A stretch of 64,000 nt of DNA from Hygrophila difformis (Eukaryota > Streptophyta > Magnoliopsida > Lamiales > Acanthaceae), in the NCBI GenBank assembly GCA_030278955.1, contig JAOANR010000015.1, positions 38,968,487-39,032,486 of the forward strand. Direction: 5' to 3'. Numbering within the stretch: the first letter of the stretch is position 1; each line of letters begins with the position of its first letter. Of the stretch, positions 21,952-33,989 are shown piece by piece. Both the position numbers and the translations under genes were made by a program. The notes under the pieces were generated by a model. The model did not search any database. It was not told the origin of the DNA and worked only from the letters and a program-made list of their open reading frames with translations.

Positions 21952-22399
21952 TGTTGTAAAACTCACACACTCAAACATAAGAACAAAAAAACAATAAGAA
22001 CACAAAGATTTACAAAGATTTACGTGGTTCTATCACAAAGGATCTACATCCACGGGAACACAGCAGCAACTTTCCTTTTCACAAGATCAAGATGATTACA
22101 ATAGAGTGTCTCTCTCAATTAGCAAGAACTACCCTCGGCTCTACAATCTCTAATTGAACTCCAAGCATGTAATCCTAACACCTCTTGTGAATGTTACCAA
22201 AAACTCTGGTGAACCCTTACTGAGACTCCAGTATATACTATCTATAACTTCATCATATGCACTCATATGACTTCATCATATATTCTCTTAGGCTCATCAA
22301 AATTCAGCCTAACTAACTGCAACTAACTTCTGGTTTGAAACAGTTACAACTGTATTATTTGACAGCTAACTACTCACACATGTGCAGACACAATTCACA
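21952..22399 (-). repeat. copia 5' LTR (448 bp)
   Basis: It matches 17395-17877 end to end, with scattered differences and a short local duplication (ACAAAGATTT twice) near 22003-22023. The divergence shows the insertion is not recent. Confidence 0.9.
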
Positions 22400-22404
22400 A
22401 AATA

Positions 22405-23020
22405 GGAGTTGCACTACATCGCGGATGAATTATTCAATTAATTACTGCTCACGTTAGACATGAATAGGAGTTGCACGCTTGGGGAAATTAATTTAGTGCT
22501 AGTTTCTTTTCATTTGGCACTACATGCTGGAAATTAAAAGAAACCAATTGGTGAAACAACTGGGTGCTAGCTATGTCTATACTAATTAAGCATAATAGCT
22601 AATAAGAAGAAAAAAAAATCCTGCAGCTAAACTACAAGCCTTCAATATAGGCTTAAAGGTTATGATATATGCATGACCTAAAAGATGCTTCATTGAGTTA
22701 TCATTATCGGGAACTGATAAGTCCAACAAGAGAATACCGTCATCCACATAGCCAATAAGAAACACCCAACAGAGAGGTTATTTCTTTGTTTGATTCTATA
22801 TTTTATGTCATCAAGCAATAAACTCTATTTCCCAGTCAAATCTATAGATTACAGTTTTTTACTTTTTATCTCCAACAATAACTCTAAATTTTCCTCTATT
22901 TGAGAATATTCCATTTTGATTTCTTTTAATATCTCCTATTCATTTTTTTCTTTTAATAATTTATTAAACTACATATTAAATATATATTATATTTATTTTT
23001 AATAATTAAAATTACGTAAA
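22405..23020. other. unassigned intergenic sequence
   Basis: AT-rich, with a short direct repeat (AATAGGAGTTGCAC at about 22402 and 22463). No gene, LTR or inverted repeat was seen. Confidence 0.6.
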
Positions 23021-23023
23021 ATA

Positions 23024-23186
23024 CACTACAAGAAATTCACAAGAAGGCAACGAATTTGACAATAAAATTATATTGAAATTGTCGGCTAAAATTTCATTGT
23101 CTGATGGATTTCGTCACCTACAGGCGACGAACAAGGCGGGAAAAAAATTTCTTTTGTCAACTTCCCGCAAATTTTTTTTTGTAGTG
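23024..23186. mobile_element. CACTA-type MITE, TSD ATA
   Basis: This 163-bp element starts CACTACAAGAAATTC and ends TTTTTTGTAGTG, giving the CACTA...TAGTG termini. The 3-bp repeat ATA flanks it at 23021-23023 and 23187-23189. It has no coding content. Confidence 0.85.
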
Positions 23187-23339
23187 ATACAAAAGTTTTG
23201 TTAAGATTGAAAACAAAAAATGTTTTTAAAAAAAATTGATATTAAAATTATATATTTATATAATTTAATTGAATATTGATATTAAAATTATATATTTATA
23301 TATTTATACTCTGGTTTCTCTATTCTGCAAAAATCAACC

Positions 23340-25880
23340 ACTATATAATTAGAGCTTCATCTTTGAGTTTCAAGCACATATCATCATTATCATTATCATT
23401 ATATATATAATAACAATAACCTCAAATACACACATAGTTTCCCTCCAATTCCCCTTCCCCTCACAATTAAACAATTTTTACATTCTCTCTCACACATTTA
23501 AAAAATTTCAGAAATGCCATTCTGTAAAAAAAATAAAAATGGAAAAGAAAATAAAAATGAGCTTTAAAGAATTGTATGTCCCCATCAATGCCTCGGAAAA
23601 AACCATGGGCTTTAAAGAATTGTATGGCCCCATCAATATGCCCTCCGAAAAACACACTATCTCAAATTTATTTACCAACTATTTAAATCCCCTAACGTTT
23701 CTCCTCTTACATCCGTCTTCTTATTTCTCATTCACGTTTCTCCTTTTCTTCTCCCCTATTTGGAAATAGCCTCATGAAGCTTCGGCTGCTGCAACCATCC
23801 TGGAAGGGATATTGCATCCGCCTGTCATCGATAACTACCGAGTTGTTGGACCGATCTCGATTATTCTCTTCCGTCTTCTCTGCTTGAGTCATCGGTCATC
23901 TGCTATTCCCCATCGCGTTCGCTGTCAGCACCACCATCATCTCACCGTCGTCTTCTCTTCAATTTCTATTGCCGACGCCGTCGCCTCCATCATCCGACAT
24001 CCGCCGTCTTTCGCCCAAATCGATTGCAACTTTGGGTGAGTTTTTGCTTAACCTTTATATATGCAGTTTAAATTTGTTCTGAAGTTTGGAGTGCGATTGA
24101 GGATTTTTGGTGGGGAAGAAATAATAAAGGTTGTTGACCTAGATTTAGTGGTAAGTACTTATTCAATTCATAGTTGGTTTCCGATTGGTTCTATGATTTT
24201 TCCATACTACGCACATGTACTATTTTTCAATATATGCTATTTGTATTTAGATTAAGATGGAGGCATTAAGTGTTGAATTGTATTAGGACTTTTTAATCTA
24301 ATATAGTGTAAGGTTTTTATTTAGTAATGTATATTAAGTTTATTCCTTCTCCTTGATGTTTTTGCAGTACATTTTTTCACGGATATGAAGTGGGTGCATT
24401 AACCAATGGTCTTTAGAAGTGCTGATTGAATCTGCTGCCTATGAAGGTCTTCAGCAGTGCATTCGCCACGGTAATTTTTTTTATGTTCAGTTATTTTGAC
24501 TGATTATAAGTTCTTTCCTTTAAGATCAATTATTAAATTTAGAAATATATCTCCCATTCAGTATTATTAAGGAGCAATGTTCTTTTTTTCTCTTTATTAG
24601 ATTTCATTTAAGTCTATTTCAGGTTTGACCAAGGATCGAAGTAACAGTCGTGAATTTTCTGAATCATCTAAGCTTATCTGTAGTTCGCCTAAAGGGACAT
24701 ATCTATGATTTCTCACCAAGCAGGTATAAATTATAAAGTTTCTCCATTTTGTAGTTAGCAACCTCTCTCATTATGTGGTTATGATATTTGGGTATTATGT
24801 TATGATTGTGGCATTGTAAGTGAGTAAAGTAATTAATTTTTCTATTTGTTGATTTGGTATTTAGATATATACGAATTGGATTAGTTGTTGTCTTTGACAG
24901 GAAGATTGAATGTGCAGCCACCTTTAAGGATTGCAAATCATTGTGATAAAGCAAGCTGAAAATGACAAGCGAGCTTATAGAAGAGGTTTAATTGGTTAGT
25001 GTTGTAAATTGACTATTGATATTAAAATTCCTGTGTTGTGTATTAAGTGCAGAAAGTACATGAATTTGATGGTTCTAATGTTTGAGACGGAAATTCAGTT
25101 TATCGTCACTTGGGTGTCATCATGTTGAATTTAGATAGGTGGATCAGGATTCTTGAACAAATGTATTAGTCTGGAAAAATTTGAATGTGGAGTTTATTTA
25201 TGCGTGTATTGATTGAGAAATGTCAGACACAAGCTTGGCAACTGTTAAATCACTTGCACGCCACCGGATCCTTAGCGCCCTGGTGGTGGATGTGAAAGCG
25301 CCTGTGCCACCTGGATTGACAGATACATAGGCATAGTCGAGTTTTCCGGAATCGTTTGGAGTTTACATCAGGTTGGTTCATGTTCAGAATCGTAACCTAA
25401 TGTAACTCATTTAATTAAAAGTCTAGATTATAACCAATGTAAGTGAGTTGAGATATTGGAATAACATTCAATGTTGTTTAATTTCTTAAGGCTGTTGTTG
25501 AAATTTCAACGACCGCCTTAAGAAATTCAGTGACATTCAGAATGTTTATTAATTGAAATCATATTTATAAATATTTCTTCGTAATTTTGATTGTATATTT
25601 AAACAATATTTATGTATCTTCTTCTCATGCAGTTTATGCAAGAATGCCCATGAGGAATGTTAATTGATTGATTGGACTAAAGAAGAAGGTCGATTGACAC
25701 TAAAGAAGAAGACGTCTGTGTTGATAGTTGCAAAAATTTTATGGAAGAGTTTTCATCATTGAAGTAGCAAAATAACGTAGTGAAGATAGAAAATGAGTAA
25801 AAGAATGTCAAATATTTGTAATTGTTTTGGTGTATTTTTTTATTATTATTGTTATATATCTTAATGTTAATCGCGTTTCT
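23340..25880 (+). ncRNA. possible spliced non-coding or decayed transcription unit
   Basis: A CT-rich, leader-like exon (about 23755-24035) ends at GGG/TGAGT or TTGG/GTGAGT. Three exon-like segments follow, each with a pyrimidine tract and AG before it: about 24368-24471, 24624-24721 and 24901-24990. None of these carries a continuous reading frame. A 34-codon ORF at about 25216 (MSDTSLATVKSLARHRILSA) has no family I recognise. An approximate direct repeat (CTTTAAAGAATTGTATG) occurs at 23563 and 23610. The splice pattern is inferred by eye only. Confidence 0.3.
25480..25527. repeat. 48-bp near-perfect palindrome
   Basis: Two 24-bp arms pair at 22 of 24 positions around the centre GAAA/TTTC, with AATTTCTTAAGGC at one end and GCCTTAAGAAATT at the other. 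It would fold into a stable hairpin if transcribed. Confidence 0.85.
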
Positions 25881-26250
25881 GTAATGAATTGTGGATTTAA
25901 ATTGTAGTTATCCTCTTTTATTCTTATTTTAATAATCAAAATATTTTATTATGTATTTAAGATAATGTAGCGTTAGTTCACCAAAAAAAATAATGTAGCG
26001 TTAAAAGTGCAATGACCAATTACTACCTCAATACGAACCCGACCTACTGTTTTTCATTTTATTTTTCTATTTAAAATTTTAATGTGTATTAAAATTTTCA
26101 TTTTACATTATCCCCCAAAAAAATCATTTTACATATATTTTATCGAAGTTTATGAATTCAAAACTTTATAAGTCTAAAAGTGTTTTTTTAACTGAAATAA
26201 TTAATCTAATAAAAAAATAAAATTATACACTTCATCGAGCATTGTTGACG

Positions 26251-26455
26251 GGGAAAATGACCAGAATGGTCCTGTAAATTACCTTTAATACCAAAATGGT
26301 CCAAAAAGTATTTCAATTTCCTAATCAGGCCTATAACTTCATTAATTACAACCCATTTAGTCCTCAACCACAATTAATATATTAATTGATGATATGGATA
26401 TAATTAGTGATTTAAGATTGCCAGGTGGGCCAGAGAGCATCCTACGTGGACCAAA
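26251..26455 (+). repeat. MULE left terminal inverted repeat
   Basis: It matches the reverse complement of 29062-29267, including ATTTAGTCCTCAACCACAAT. A weaker match continues inward: CTCCAAAATCACCGGACC at about 26575 pairs with the strand opposite 28950-28975. Confidence 0.9.
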
Positions 26456-26565
26456 CCAAACAGGTCATAATCCCTAATAAGCTGGAAGACCCCAAACTGA
26501 CGAGTGACGACGAAAGAAAAAAATCACTCTTCCACCATTCAAAGTAAGGTTACGGCGCTGGAACA

Positions 26566-27712
26566 ATGAAGAATCCTCCAAAATCACCGGACCGTGCCAT
26601 TGTTGTCTTCGGAAAGGGGAATTCCATGGCAGCCAAACGCATAAATGATGAAGAACCTCTGGACTATGGTAAGCCCTAAAAGTCCTGTTATGTTGAAAAT
26701 ATATTCCATTATGTTATGTTGAATATATATTCCATTAACACAATAGACAATATTGATGGGTGGTCCCAAGATGTCTCAACTATTGGAATCTCTTTGTCAG
26801 ATAGGTGTGCTTTTATTATTTTTTAAACAACCAAATTGTTATTTTAGAAAGCCCTAACGCAATATACAGAGTATTATTTCAAATTGTATTTTGGGTGGTC
26901 CCAAGATGTTTTGTTGGTATTGTTTGTGAAACCGATATTGATCTTTATTGTCTGACGGAAAAAATTATATTTTTATGTATATGTTCCATTGTTTATTCAT
27001 GGGCTCTTTTAAACTGCATTTTTTTGGTGTTATCACTCTATACAAAGTAATTAACAGTGTGCACTTTTACTTGACCAACATAGTTTTGTTTTTCTCTTTT
27101 CTGTTTTCTATAGAGGCTGAAACAGAGAAAGTGACAGAGGATTTCATAGAGGATCACAATGAAGAATGTTATATGGGCAATGAGTTGAGTGATACTGATG
27201 AAGATTATGTATATCATATGAGAGATGAGGAATATTCTAGCAGTGATATGGACAATGTGTTTGACAGTGAAGGTAATATAGATGATGAGAATTTCGATAG
27301 CAATACACTTGTTGTTAGAGAGATAAGAAAATCCAACAAAGGGAAGGAAAAGGTTGGAGCTGATCAGCATGGTGAAAATTCTGAGGATATGGATAAAAGT
27401 TGTACTCCTGAAGAAGATGATGTGGTGGTAGATAGTGGAGATGACCTACAAACTAGAAGAGACTCAGATGATGAAGATGATGTGATTAAATTCTGTACAT
27501 TTAATACTGAAAATATATTTAAACCACACATGGAGTTGGGAATGGTTTTTAGTACAAAAAAGGAGTTGAAGATGGCAATCCAATCATATGCCATTAATGG
27601 TAAGAGAAGCATCAAGTTTCCGAAAAATGATAAGATTAGATTATATGCCAAATGTGGATCTCCTGGTTTTGGTACAATATTTTATAGACATTTTGATTAT
27701 CTAATGTGTTAA
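26566..27712 (+). CDS. MuDR-type transposase N-terminal domain protein (truncated)
   Basis: Two exons join in phase. Exon 26566-26668 has an ATG and reads MKNPPKSPDRAIVVFGKGNS then LDY, ending at G/GTAAG. Exon 27114-27712 follows TTTCTATAG and begins EAETEKVTEDF. After a long acidic, low-complexity stretch comes the plant MuDR DNA-binding block: MELGMVFSTKKELKMAIQSY and INGKRSIKFPKNDKIRLYAK, ending CGSPGF. The usual family continues with a CPW motif, then the DDE core and a SWIM zinc finger; here it stops after YRHFDYLMC. The product could at most bind DNA. The intron is about 445 bp. Exon 1 lies in the inner, weaker part of the TIR. Confidence 0.65.
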
Positions 27713-27784
27713 AGATAGTGCCCAGTTTAATGAAATTGGTTGTGAACATCTCTGCATTTCTTAGTGATTATCTAATGTGAAAGT

Positions 27785-28045
27785 TACTGAGTTGCTCAAT
27801 ATATTGCTGGATGGAGCTGCATGGAAAATTTGACATAGTTTATCTTTCACCAGAAACAATTTATGAAATTGTGTTTGTTGTAAAACTTAAAGATACTTCT
27901 CACAGGTGGGAAGTTCCAGTGAATTTGAGGCTCACTTTCCTAGATGGAAGCAAACAAGCACACAGAGAAAGATTTATGGAAAGCCAAGAGAAAATGGATT
28001 GAAATAATGGTGGTAAACTAATAAGACTGGGAATAAGCCAACAAA
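27785..28045 (+). pseudogene. captured PP2-A phloem lectin fragment
   Basis: The frame from about 27805 reads CWMELHGKFDIVYLSPETIY, EIVFVVKLKDTSHRWEVPV and NLRLTFLDGSKQ. It then shifts, and KWIEIMVV appears in the next frame. This matches the conserved core of plant PHLOEM PROTEIN 2-A lectins (W.E..GKF....LSP.T.YE..FVVKL.D....WEVPV.LRL..PDG, then KWIEIPVGEF). Only this core is present, without the protein's start. It lies inside the MULE and on the same strand as the transposase gene, so it is best read as host sequence captured by the element. Confidence 0.75.
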
Positions 28046-28049
28046 TACA

Positions 28050-29061
28050 AAATCAGGCAGATTGGTCATTGAGTCATAACTTATTTATTTATATTCACAG
28101 GAAAAACAATTGCTTTCAATGTTTTATGTAATCTGCAAATATCGGTCCTTACTTGAATTAGGACCAAATCTGCTGTTGTTACTTCTTTACATTGTCAAAT
28201 AGTCACTTTGGCACTTTTAACCTGTGCATTTTGCAACTTGTCTTTTAGTTTGTGGTTCAGAAGAATAAACCAAGAAGAATAAACCAAGCAGCTGAAGAGA
28301 AATGCTCCAAACATAAGCAAGCAAGAGAGGATTTTAAGAAAATCTTGTGAGTTAAATTACACAGCACAGGTAATAATTCCAAGACATCAATGCAAGAAAA
28401 CTTGCCAGTGTCAATGTATCAATGATCAATCCCAAATTTTTCCTTTCTTCATTCAATTGTGTTCAAATTCTTTATTATTTATGCACAAGACAAAAACCTT
28501 ATACAAGAATACATCAACACAATCCTTTTCTGCTCCCTCCCAAAATTGACAAATTTTTCACAAATTTGCCATCAACGCTATAATTAAATCAACCTCCAGT
28601 TTAATCAACATCACCGCCAACTACAAACACACAACTAATCAACTAAAAGTACAAAAACACCTTGCATTTGGTAACCCGGATGAAGCCGCTTCTCTTCTCC
28701 GGGCTGCTCTCGTCTTCACCAGCGGATGATAGAACCATCTCCGACTCCGTCGTATCCCAGCTCCGGCCACTCCGATCTGCTGCCAAGTAGTTTCCACCAC
28801 ACGGAACTCCACCTTCCTACGACATCTACAATACGATGCCGGTTGAAATCGAACGTCAAGGATCTCATGTGTGGTCGAACCTCTCATCCGTATTCCCTCT
28901 TCGAAACATTCATACTTGACATCAACTTCGGAGATCACGCCAACGATGGCACGGTTTGGTCCGGTGATTTTGGAGGAGTCTCATTTACTTTTTGTTTCAG
29001 CGCAAGAACCCTAACGGGGAGAGTTGATTTGTTTTGTCTATAGTTTGGGGCTTCTAGAGAT
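28050..29061. other. MULE internal sequence without recognised gene
   Basis: AT-rich sequence to about 28620, then a GC-richer stretch (28640-29040) with overlapping open frames on both strands. The part near 28930-28980 is the inverted counterpart of the exon 1 region on the left, so it is probably extended TIR and not a gene. Confidence 0.5.
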
Positions 29062-29267
29062 TTATGAGTCCATGTAGGATGTGTCTGACCCACCTGGCAA
29101 TCTTAAATCACTAATCATATTCATGTCATTAATTAATATCTTAATTGTGGTTGAGGACTAAATGGGTTGTAATTAAGGAAGTTATAGGTCTGATTAGGAA
29201 ATTGAAATACTTTTTGGACCATTTTGGTATTAAAGGTAATTTACAGGACCATTCTGGTCATTTTCCC
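29062..29267 (-). repeat. MULE right terminal inverted repeat
   Basis: Mirror copy of 26251-26455, ending GGTCATTTTCCC directly at the ATTGTTGACG duplication. Confidence 0.9.
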
Positions 29268-29277
29268 ATTGTTGACG

Positions 29278-32200
29278 TGTATGTATTTCTCAAATCATAA
29301 TTTTCTCATTTCAAATGAAGTTACTATGTAGAAAAAAGAAAGAAAAAAGTACTCCCTTTTTGTTAAGTTTCAGCTTGGTAAAATTCGGTGAATAATCATA
29401 TTCAGCAATAGCATTCGAAATTAAGTAGAGTAAATTAATGTTTAAAATAAATATAAATTAAGACTTTATGAATTATTTTTATAATGATTTTATATTTTTC
29501 TAATTTTCAAAAGTCATTTTATTTTTTTATTTGCATTAGTAACCTCATATTTAATGTACACAATGTTCTAAAAGAGATATATACATATATGTAATTTCGT
29601 TCATTATTATTCATTTTTATTAAATTTGTTGAACCCGAAGTTATTTTATTCTAATAATTTCGTGATATTAAATTCATAGTAATCTTTATTAATTAAAATA
29701 AGAATAGACATGTGTATAAATTATCTTTCTCTCATCATGCTTTAATAAATTTTTTTTTTTATATTTTTCTAATTTTCGAAAATTATTATTTTATTTTTTT
29801 ACCTTCTAAAGTTAGCTTTTATTGAAAATAGAATTAATTGAAAATTTATAAAAAAAAATGATTTGACTGGAATTGTTTAACAATTAAAATTCTTTATACA
29901 ATTAATATGTGTGATGATTGTGAGGATTGTTATAAATATAGTAGTAGTTAATTCGAATTTGACTACCTATTACGTTTTCTAAGAAAAATTAATAATAAGA
30001 AAACATAAAATTTACTTGAAAACATGAGGGGTCATGTGCTTGAAACTTTTAACTAGATTGCTTGCCACTATTATTTACGAAACTGATAATTTTCTTATGC
30101 AACTTTATTAACATTTTTTATATTTTGTTTTTAATTATATTTATCAAATTTACTTGAAATTATTCCCCATGGCCTCTTACTAACACCGGATATGTTAACA
30201 AATTAGATTTGGTTTAGAATTTTATAAGTCATTATTGTCTCATGTCTAATTTTTATTTAGTTTAGTTTTAAAGTAATCTCTACTTTTGGCATTCATTCGT
30301 GTAGTTTTATTATTCATGTATAACTTTCAGTTTTCTTTACATGATATTTTTTAAAGTATTTTGTTTAAAAAATGAGAACAATAAATTATGAAATATGCTT
30401 CTATTTTAATATAATATTCAATTCTCATTTATAATAATTTTATGAATGGTTAATTGATATATATATATATATAATTATTTTGAGATTTAAAATAATACGT
30501 TTGTCTTTTGAAGAAAGTGAAGTACTACTACATTTGTTTTTTGAGAAGCCATTGAAGTACTACATTTTTTTTGATAAGCAAGTACTACTACATAATACCA
30601 CATAGGTAATATAAATAATCTTATATTATTCAATTATTCAATTATTGCTCTGCATTGGAATTATTGTTCTACATAAATCTCTCAGTCAATTAGATACATT
30701 GTAATTATTAATCTCTACATAGGTAATATAGATAATTTGTATACATTTCAGTAAGTTAATTAATACAAACACATCTACATACATATTTGAGTCAAAGAGA
30801 TGGTTTGTCACCCAACATTTATGTTCACAATGGTCTGTCATCATTGTTTATCTCTATTAAAAATTGTTGGAACTTCCCAAAATTATCAAATTTAATTTTT
30901 AATTTAATATCCAGACAATGAATATTATTTCTAATGAACTTATATATAGTTATTAAATTCATGGATGCAATTTATAATTAAATCTATATAAAATTATGTG
31001 TAATTTTGTCAATATGACTTTTTGTGTCATTTGTTTTTCTCCGAACAAATTCAACGACTATGATTAGGCCATATAATTTTGATTTTAATGACGTTTAATA
31101 GTAAAACTAATTCACTTTAATTCTAAAAAAATTTAAATAACATGGCATATTTTTTTTTTATCAATAATCATGACACAACAACATGGCATATTAATTATAA
31201 CTAGGCTGAATAATTCTATATTATTGTTTCAATTTTTTGAATAGGGGTTTGTAATTGATTATCATATAGGAAATTATTCCAAAAATAGTTAATCTCAACT
31301 CATAATTTTGGCTATGTAATTTTTATATCCCACCGGTTTTTTTAAAGTGTGTAGGTTATGGTTTTGATAGGGTTCAGTTACGATGCAGGGAGCCACTGTC
31401 TTAATGTACTAACAATCATTTATAGCCTTGATTTAGTTTTAAATGGATGGTGTAGATTTATTAAATGAGTGAATTAGTAATTTTATATATATTGTGAGTA
31501 GCAATGCATAATAGTATTAGTGAGCAGTGAGAACAATTTAGTGACTCCATTATAGTATTTTCAGCGAAATAATATATTAAGATTGTGTAATTTATCATTG
31601 TGGCAAACATAAAATGCAATCAATTTTATTTTATATTCTAAATCTATAATTTACATTTTAGAAAAAATAGTTACGGCATGATGCATAATGTTAACATATA
31701 AATTTATTAATTTAATTTTTCTACCTTATTTTATAATTGTGGAATTGACATAATCGTAAGAATGAATAGGTTTTCTGAAATTATTGTAACCAACATATTC
31801 ACTGAATTGTCTACATTCATTTTCATTAATCATTTGACATGCATATATAAGTATATTTTGGGAACCTGATAATTAATTTAAATGTGTAACAATTTTTGAA
31901 GTCATGATTATATTAAAAACTAATATATCTAAAGGACAAAATATTCTCATAGTTATCAAAAAATAATTCTAATATTTAACTTTTTCGGTAAGAAGGGAGG
32001 GCCGAAGCCAATGTTATATTAAAATATGGTCAGAAAGCTACAAGAAGACCCAAAACAAGGGAGACAAACACAAAAACTGAATAAGAGGTCAGGGCAGGCC
32101 AATAATGTATATGGACTATATATACATTACTATATTATATTAAAAACGAAAAATAATGTATATGGACTATATATCGTACAAATTCTTCAATAAATTATTT

Positions 32201-33600
32201 GTTTAGCTAAATTAATTATCATAATGATATATTTTGCATGTGCCTTTACCACATTCCAACTTGAGTATTTGAACACGGTCAAATGAAGGTTCAAAACAAT
32301 TATGCAAAGTAGAAGCGTGAAGATGAAATCGACTGATGTTCTCACACAATTGCTCTTTCTTCACAATTTCGATCTATTAATGTTGTTCTCATTGGAAAAT
32401 AAAATCGATGTCACTCTTTAAAAAAAAAAAAAAAAATCGGTGTCACCATCTAAAATGCATCATCTTCCAATTCATTTTTTTTTTTTTTTGTTTCGTTGCC
32501 TATTTAAAGTATGAGGAAGTCCAAATGTATAGGTTTAAGGTAGCCATCCAATTAAAATTAATTATGTATTAACTTATCAACAATTTCACTTAATCTGACT
32601 TCCCTTTTAGATAATTTAATTAATACTATTTTTAATAGTTAATTATAGTTTTGTAATATATTTTATGAAATCATGTTTATGAAAATACAACTGGAATAAA
32701 ATATTATGGAGAAATGTACGTGAATGGATTTTGTCTTTAATTTTAATATTTGCTCCATTAATTTTAAAATATATTCAATTTTTATTAAGTATTTCAATTT
32801 CTTTTTTCTTTTTTTTGTTTTTTTTTTTGCGCAGCCTATTTAGACTAGGAAAATTTCTTTTTGGTTTAATATTTTATATAAGAAATTTTGCATTATGTAT
32901 TATTTATTTTCATGTATGTGTAATGTTCGTTCACAAAAATATATTTAAATTTCTCTCAATACCTCTGTTTCTTTTTAGCTTTTTAAAATTGTCTTCATAC
33001 ATTTGTAGGTCCATAATGCAAGTATATGAGTTATGTTAGAGGATTATTGATGATAACTATAATAATCAGCAAATATTAAAATATGTATTTTGCTGGGCTC
33101 TATGTAATACTGACGAATATTATTAACTTATACAATATTAAAATCCAAAAAGAAATTCAATTATTTTACTCGGCTCTTTTAGGGTTTATTTTAAATTGTA
33201 TAAACTATTCAGACAAAAAAAAAATAGAAATATTTATTCAAATTCTAATACATTTCAAAATAATGGATAAAATATGCAATTATGCGTTTTTCTGATTTAA
33301 TTATGCAATTTATATAGGTTAATGATATGAAGTTATATTTTTATTAAAGTATAGTATTATTAAAATTATAATCAGTATGCACCGTTGTCCATTAATATAT
33401 TTGTATGGGATTATAATATTTTGATGCATGATTTCTTTTTCTTTATGTGAGTTTCTTTAATATCTTTTTTAATTCTGCTACAACTATTCATCTATTCCCA
33501 TATTATGCATGGTGATTTTTTATATTAAATTTATTTTTATTTTAATAACCCTTATTTAAAATAATAGATTAAGTGTAAAGTTATTCATATGCACACTCCA
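29278..33600. other. AT-rich desert
   Basis: Over 4 kb with no supported gene. Small (TA)n tracts occur (about 30455-30475). The reverse strand of 31995-32100 faintly resembles the 3' untranslated region of plant LINEs (TTTTGGGTCTTCTTGTAGC), but there is no poly(A) end or duplication to prove it. The frames at 32731-33295 are AT-driven. Confidence 0.6.
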
Positions 33601-33614
33601 CCGACAAGAAAAAA

Positions 33615-33701
33615 GAACCCTTTATAACAGATTAATTTTGTATAAATATACAAAATTCTTGACAGCACCCTCATTGTGATTTAATCTATTGTAAAGGGCT
33701 C
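33615..33701. repeat. short foldback element
   Basis: Arms of 21 bp (33615-33635 and 33681-33701; GAACCCTTTATAACAGATTAA against its mirror) pair at about 18 positions around a 45-bp AT-rich loop. It could be a tiny MITE remnant; no clear duplication is seen. Confidence 0.5.
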
Positions 33702-33989
33702 GAGCACGGAGAACAGACTGACATTGTTTTTTAATTAAAAAATGACCCTTTAAAAAAGTTATTTGGTCAAACATTAAATATACACACCACAAAAATTGTT
33801 TGCTCCAAATTATTTTATTTTTATTTTAATTTTAACCTTCTAAAGTTATTTTAACCTTTGATTCCCCACCAGCCCCCTATCCCTAGCCCCCTATCTACCT
33901 TTTATTCCCCTTTGTAATTTGTATGTCATAAGCTCCACCACCAATTTCCTAGCCTGTATAGCCTGTTGAGCAAAAAAAAAAAAATTATA

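Larger units (their letters stand above)
17395..22399 (-). mobile_element. full-length Ty1/copia element, Tork-like, TSD AAATA
   Basis: Both LTRs, the primer site and a polypurine tract are present, and AAATA flanks the element at 17390-17394 and 22400-22404. The minus-strand order is 5' LTR (21952-22399), gag, protease, integrase, reverse transcriptase, RNase H, 3' LTR (17395-17877). The copia domain order and the PBS TGGCGCCGTCTG suggest the Tork group. Three frame breaks (about 20250, 18843 and 18135) disable the polyprotein. Flanking sequence on both sides is unassigned. Confidence 0.92.
26251..29267. mobile_element. Mutator-like element (MULE) with captured gene sequence
   Basis: Terminal inverted repeats of about 200 bp, roughly 90% alike by eye, start GGGAAAATGACCAGAATGG and end with the reverse complement. 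The direct repeat ATTGTTGAC (with a further G) flanks the element at 26241-26250 and 29268-29277. Long TIRs and a 9-10 bp duplication are typical of MULEs. Inside are a spliced gene for the MuDR-type N-terminal domain and a PP2-A lectin fragment. No catalytic DDE domain is visible, so the element would depend on a transposase made elsewhere. Confidence 0.9.

Noticed and set aside
28639..29043. Overlapping open frames on both strands near the MULE right end
   Set aside because: Part of this segment mirrors the left inner region, so it is extended terminal repeat and not a distinct gene.
31988..32105. Possible LINE 3' end on the minus strand
   Set aside because: Only a loose resemblance to plant LINE 3' UTR wording; no poly(A) tract or target duplication was found.
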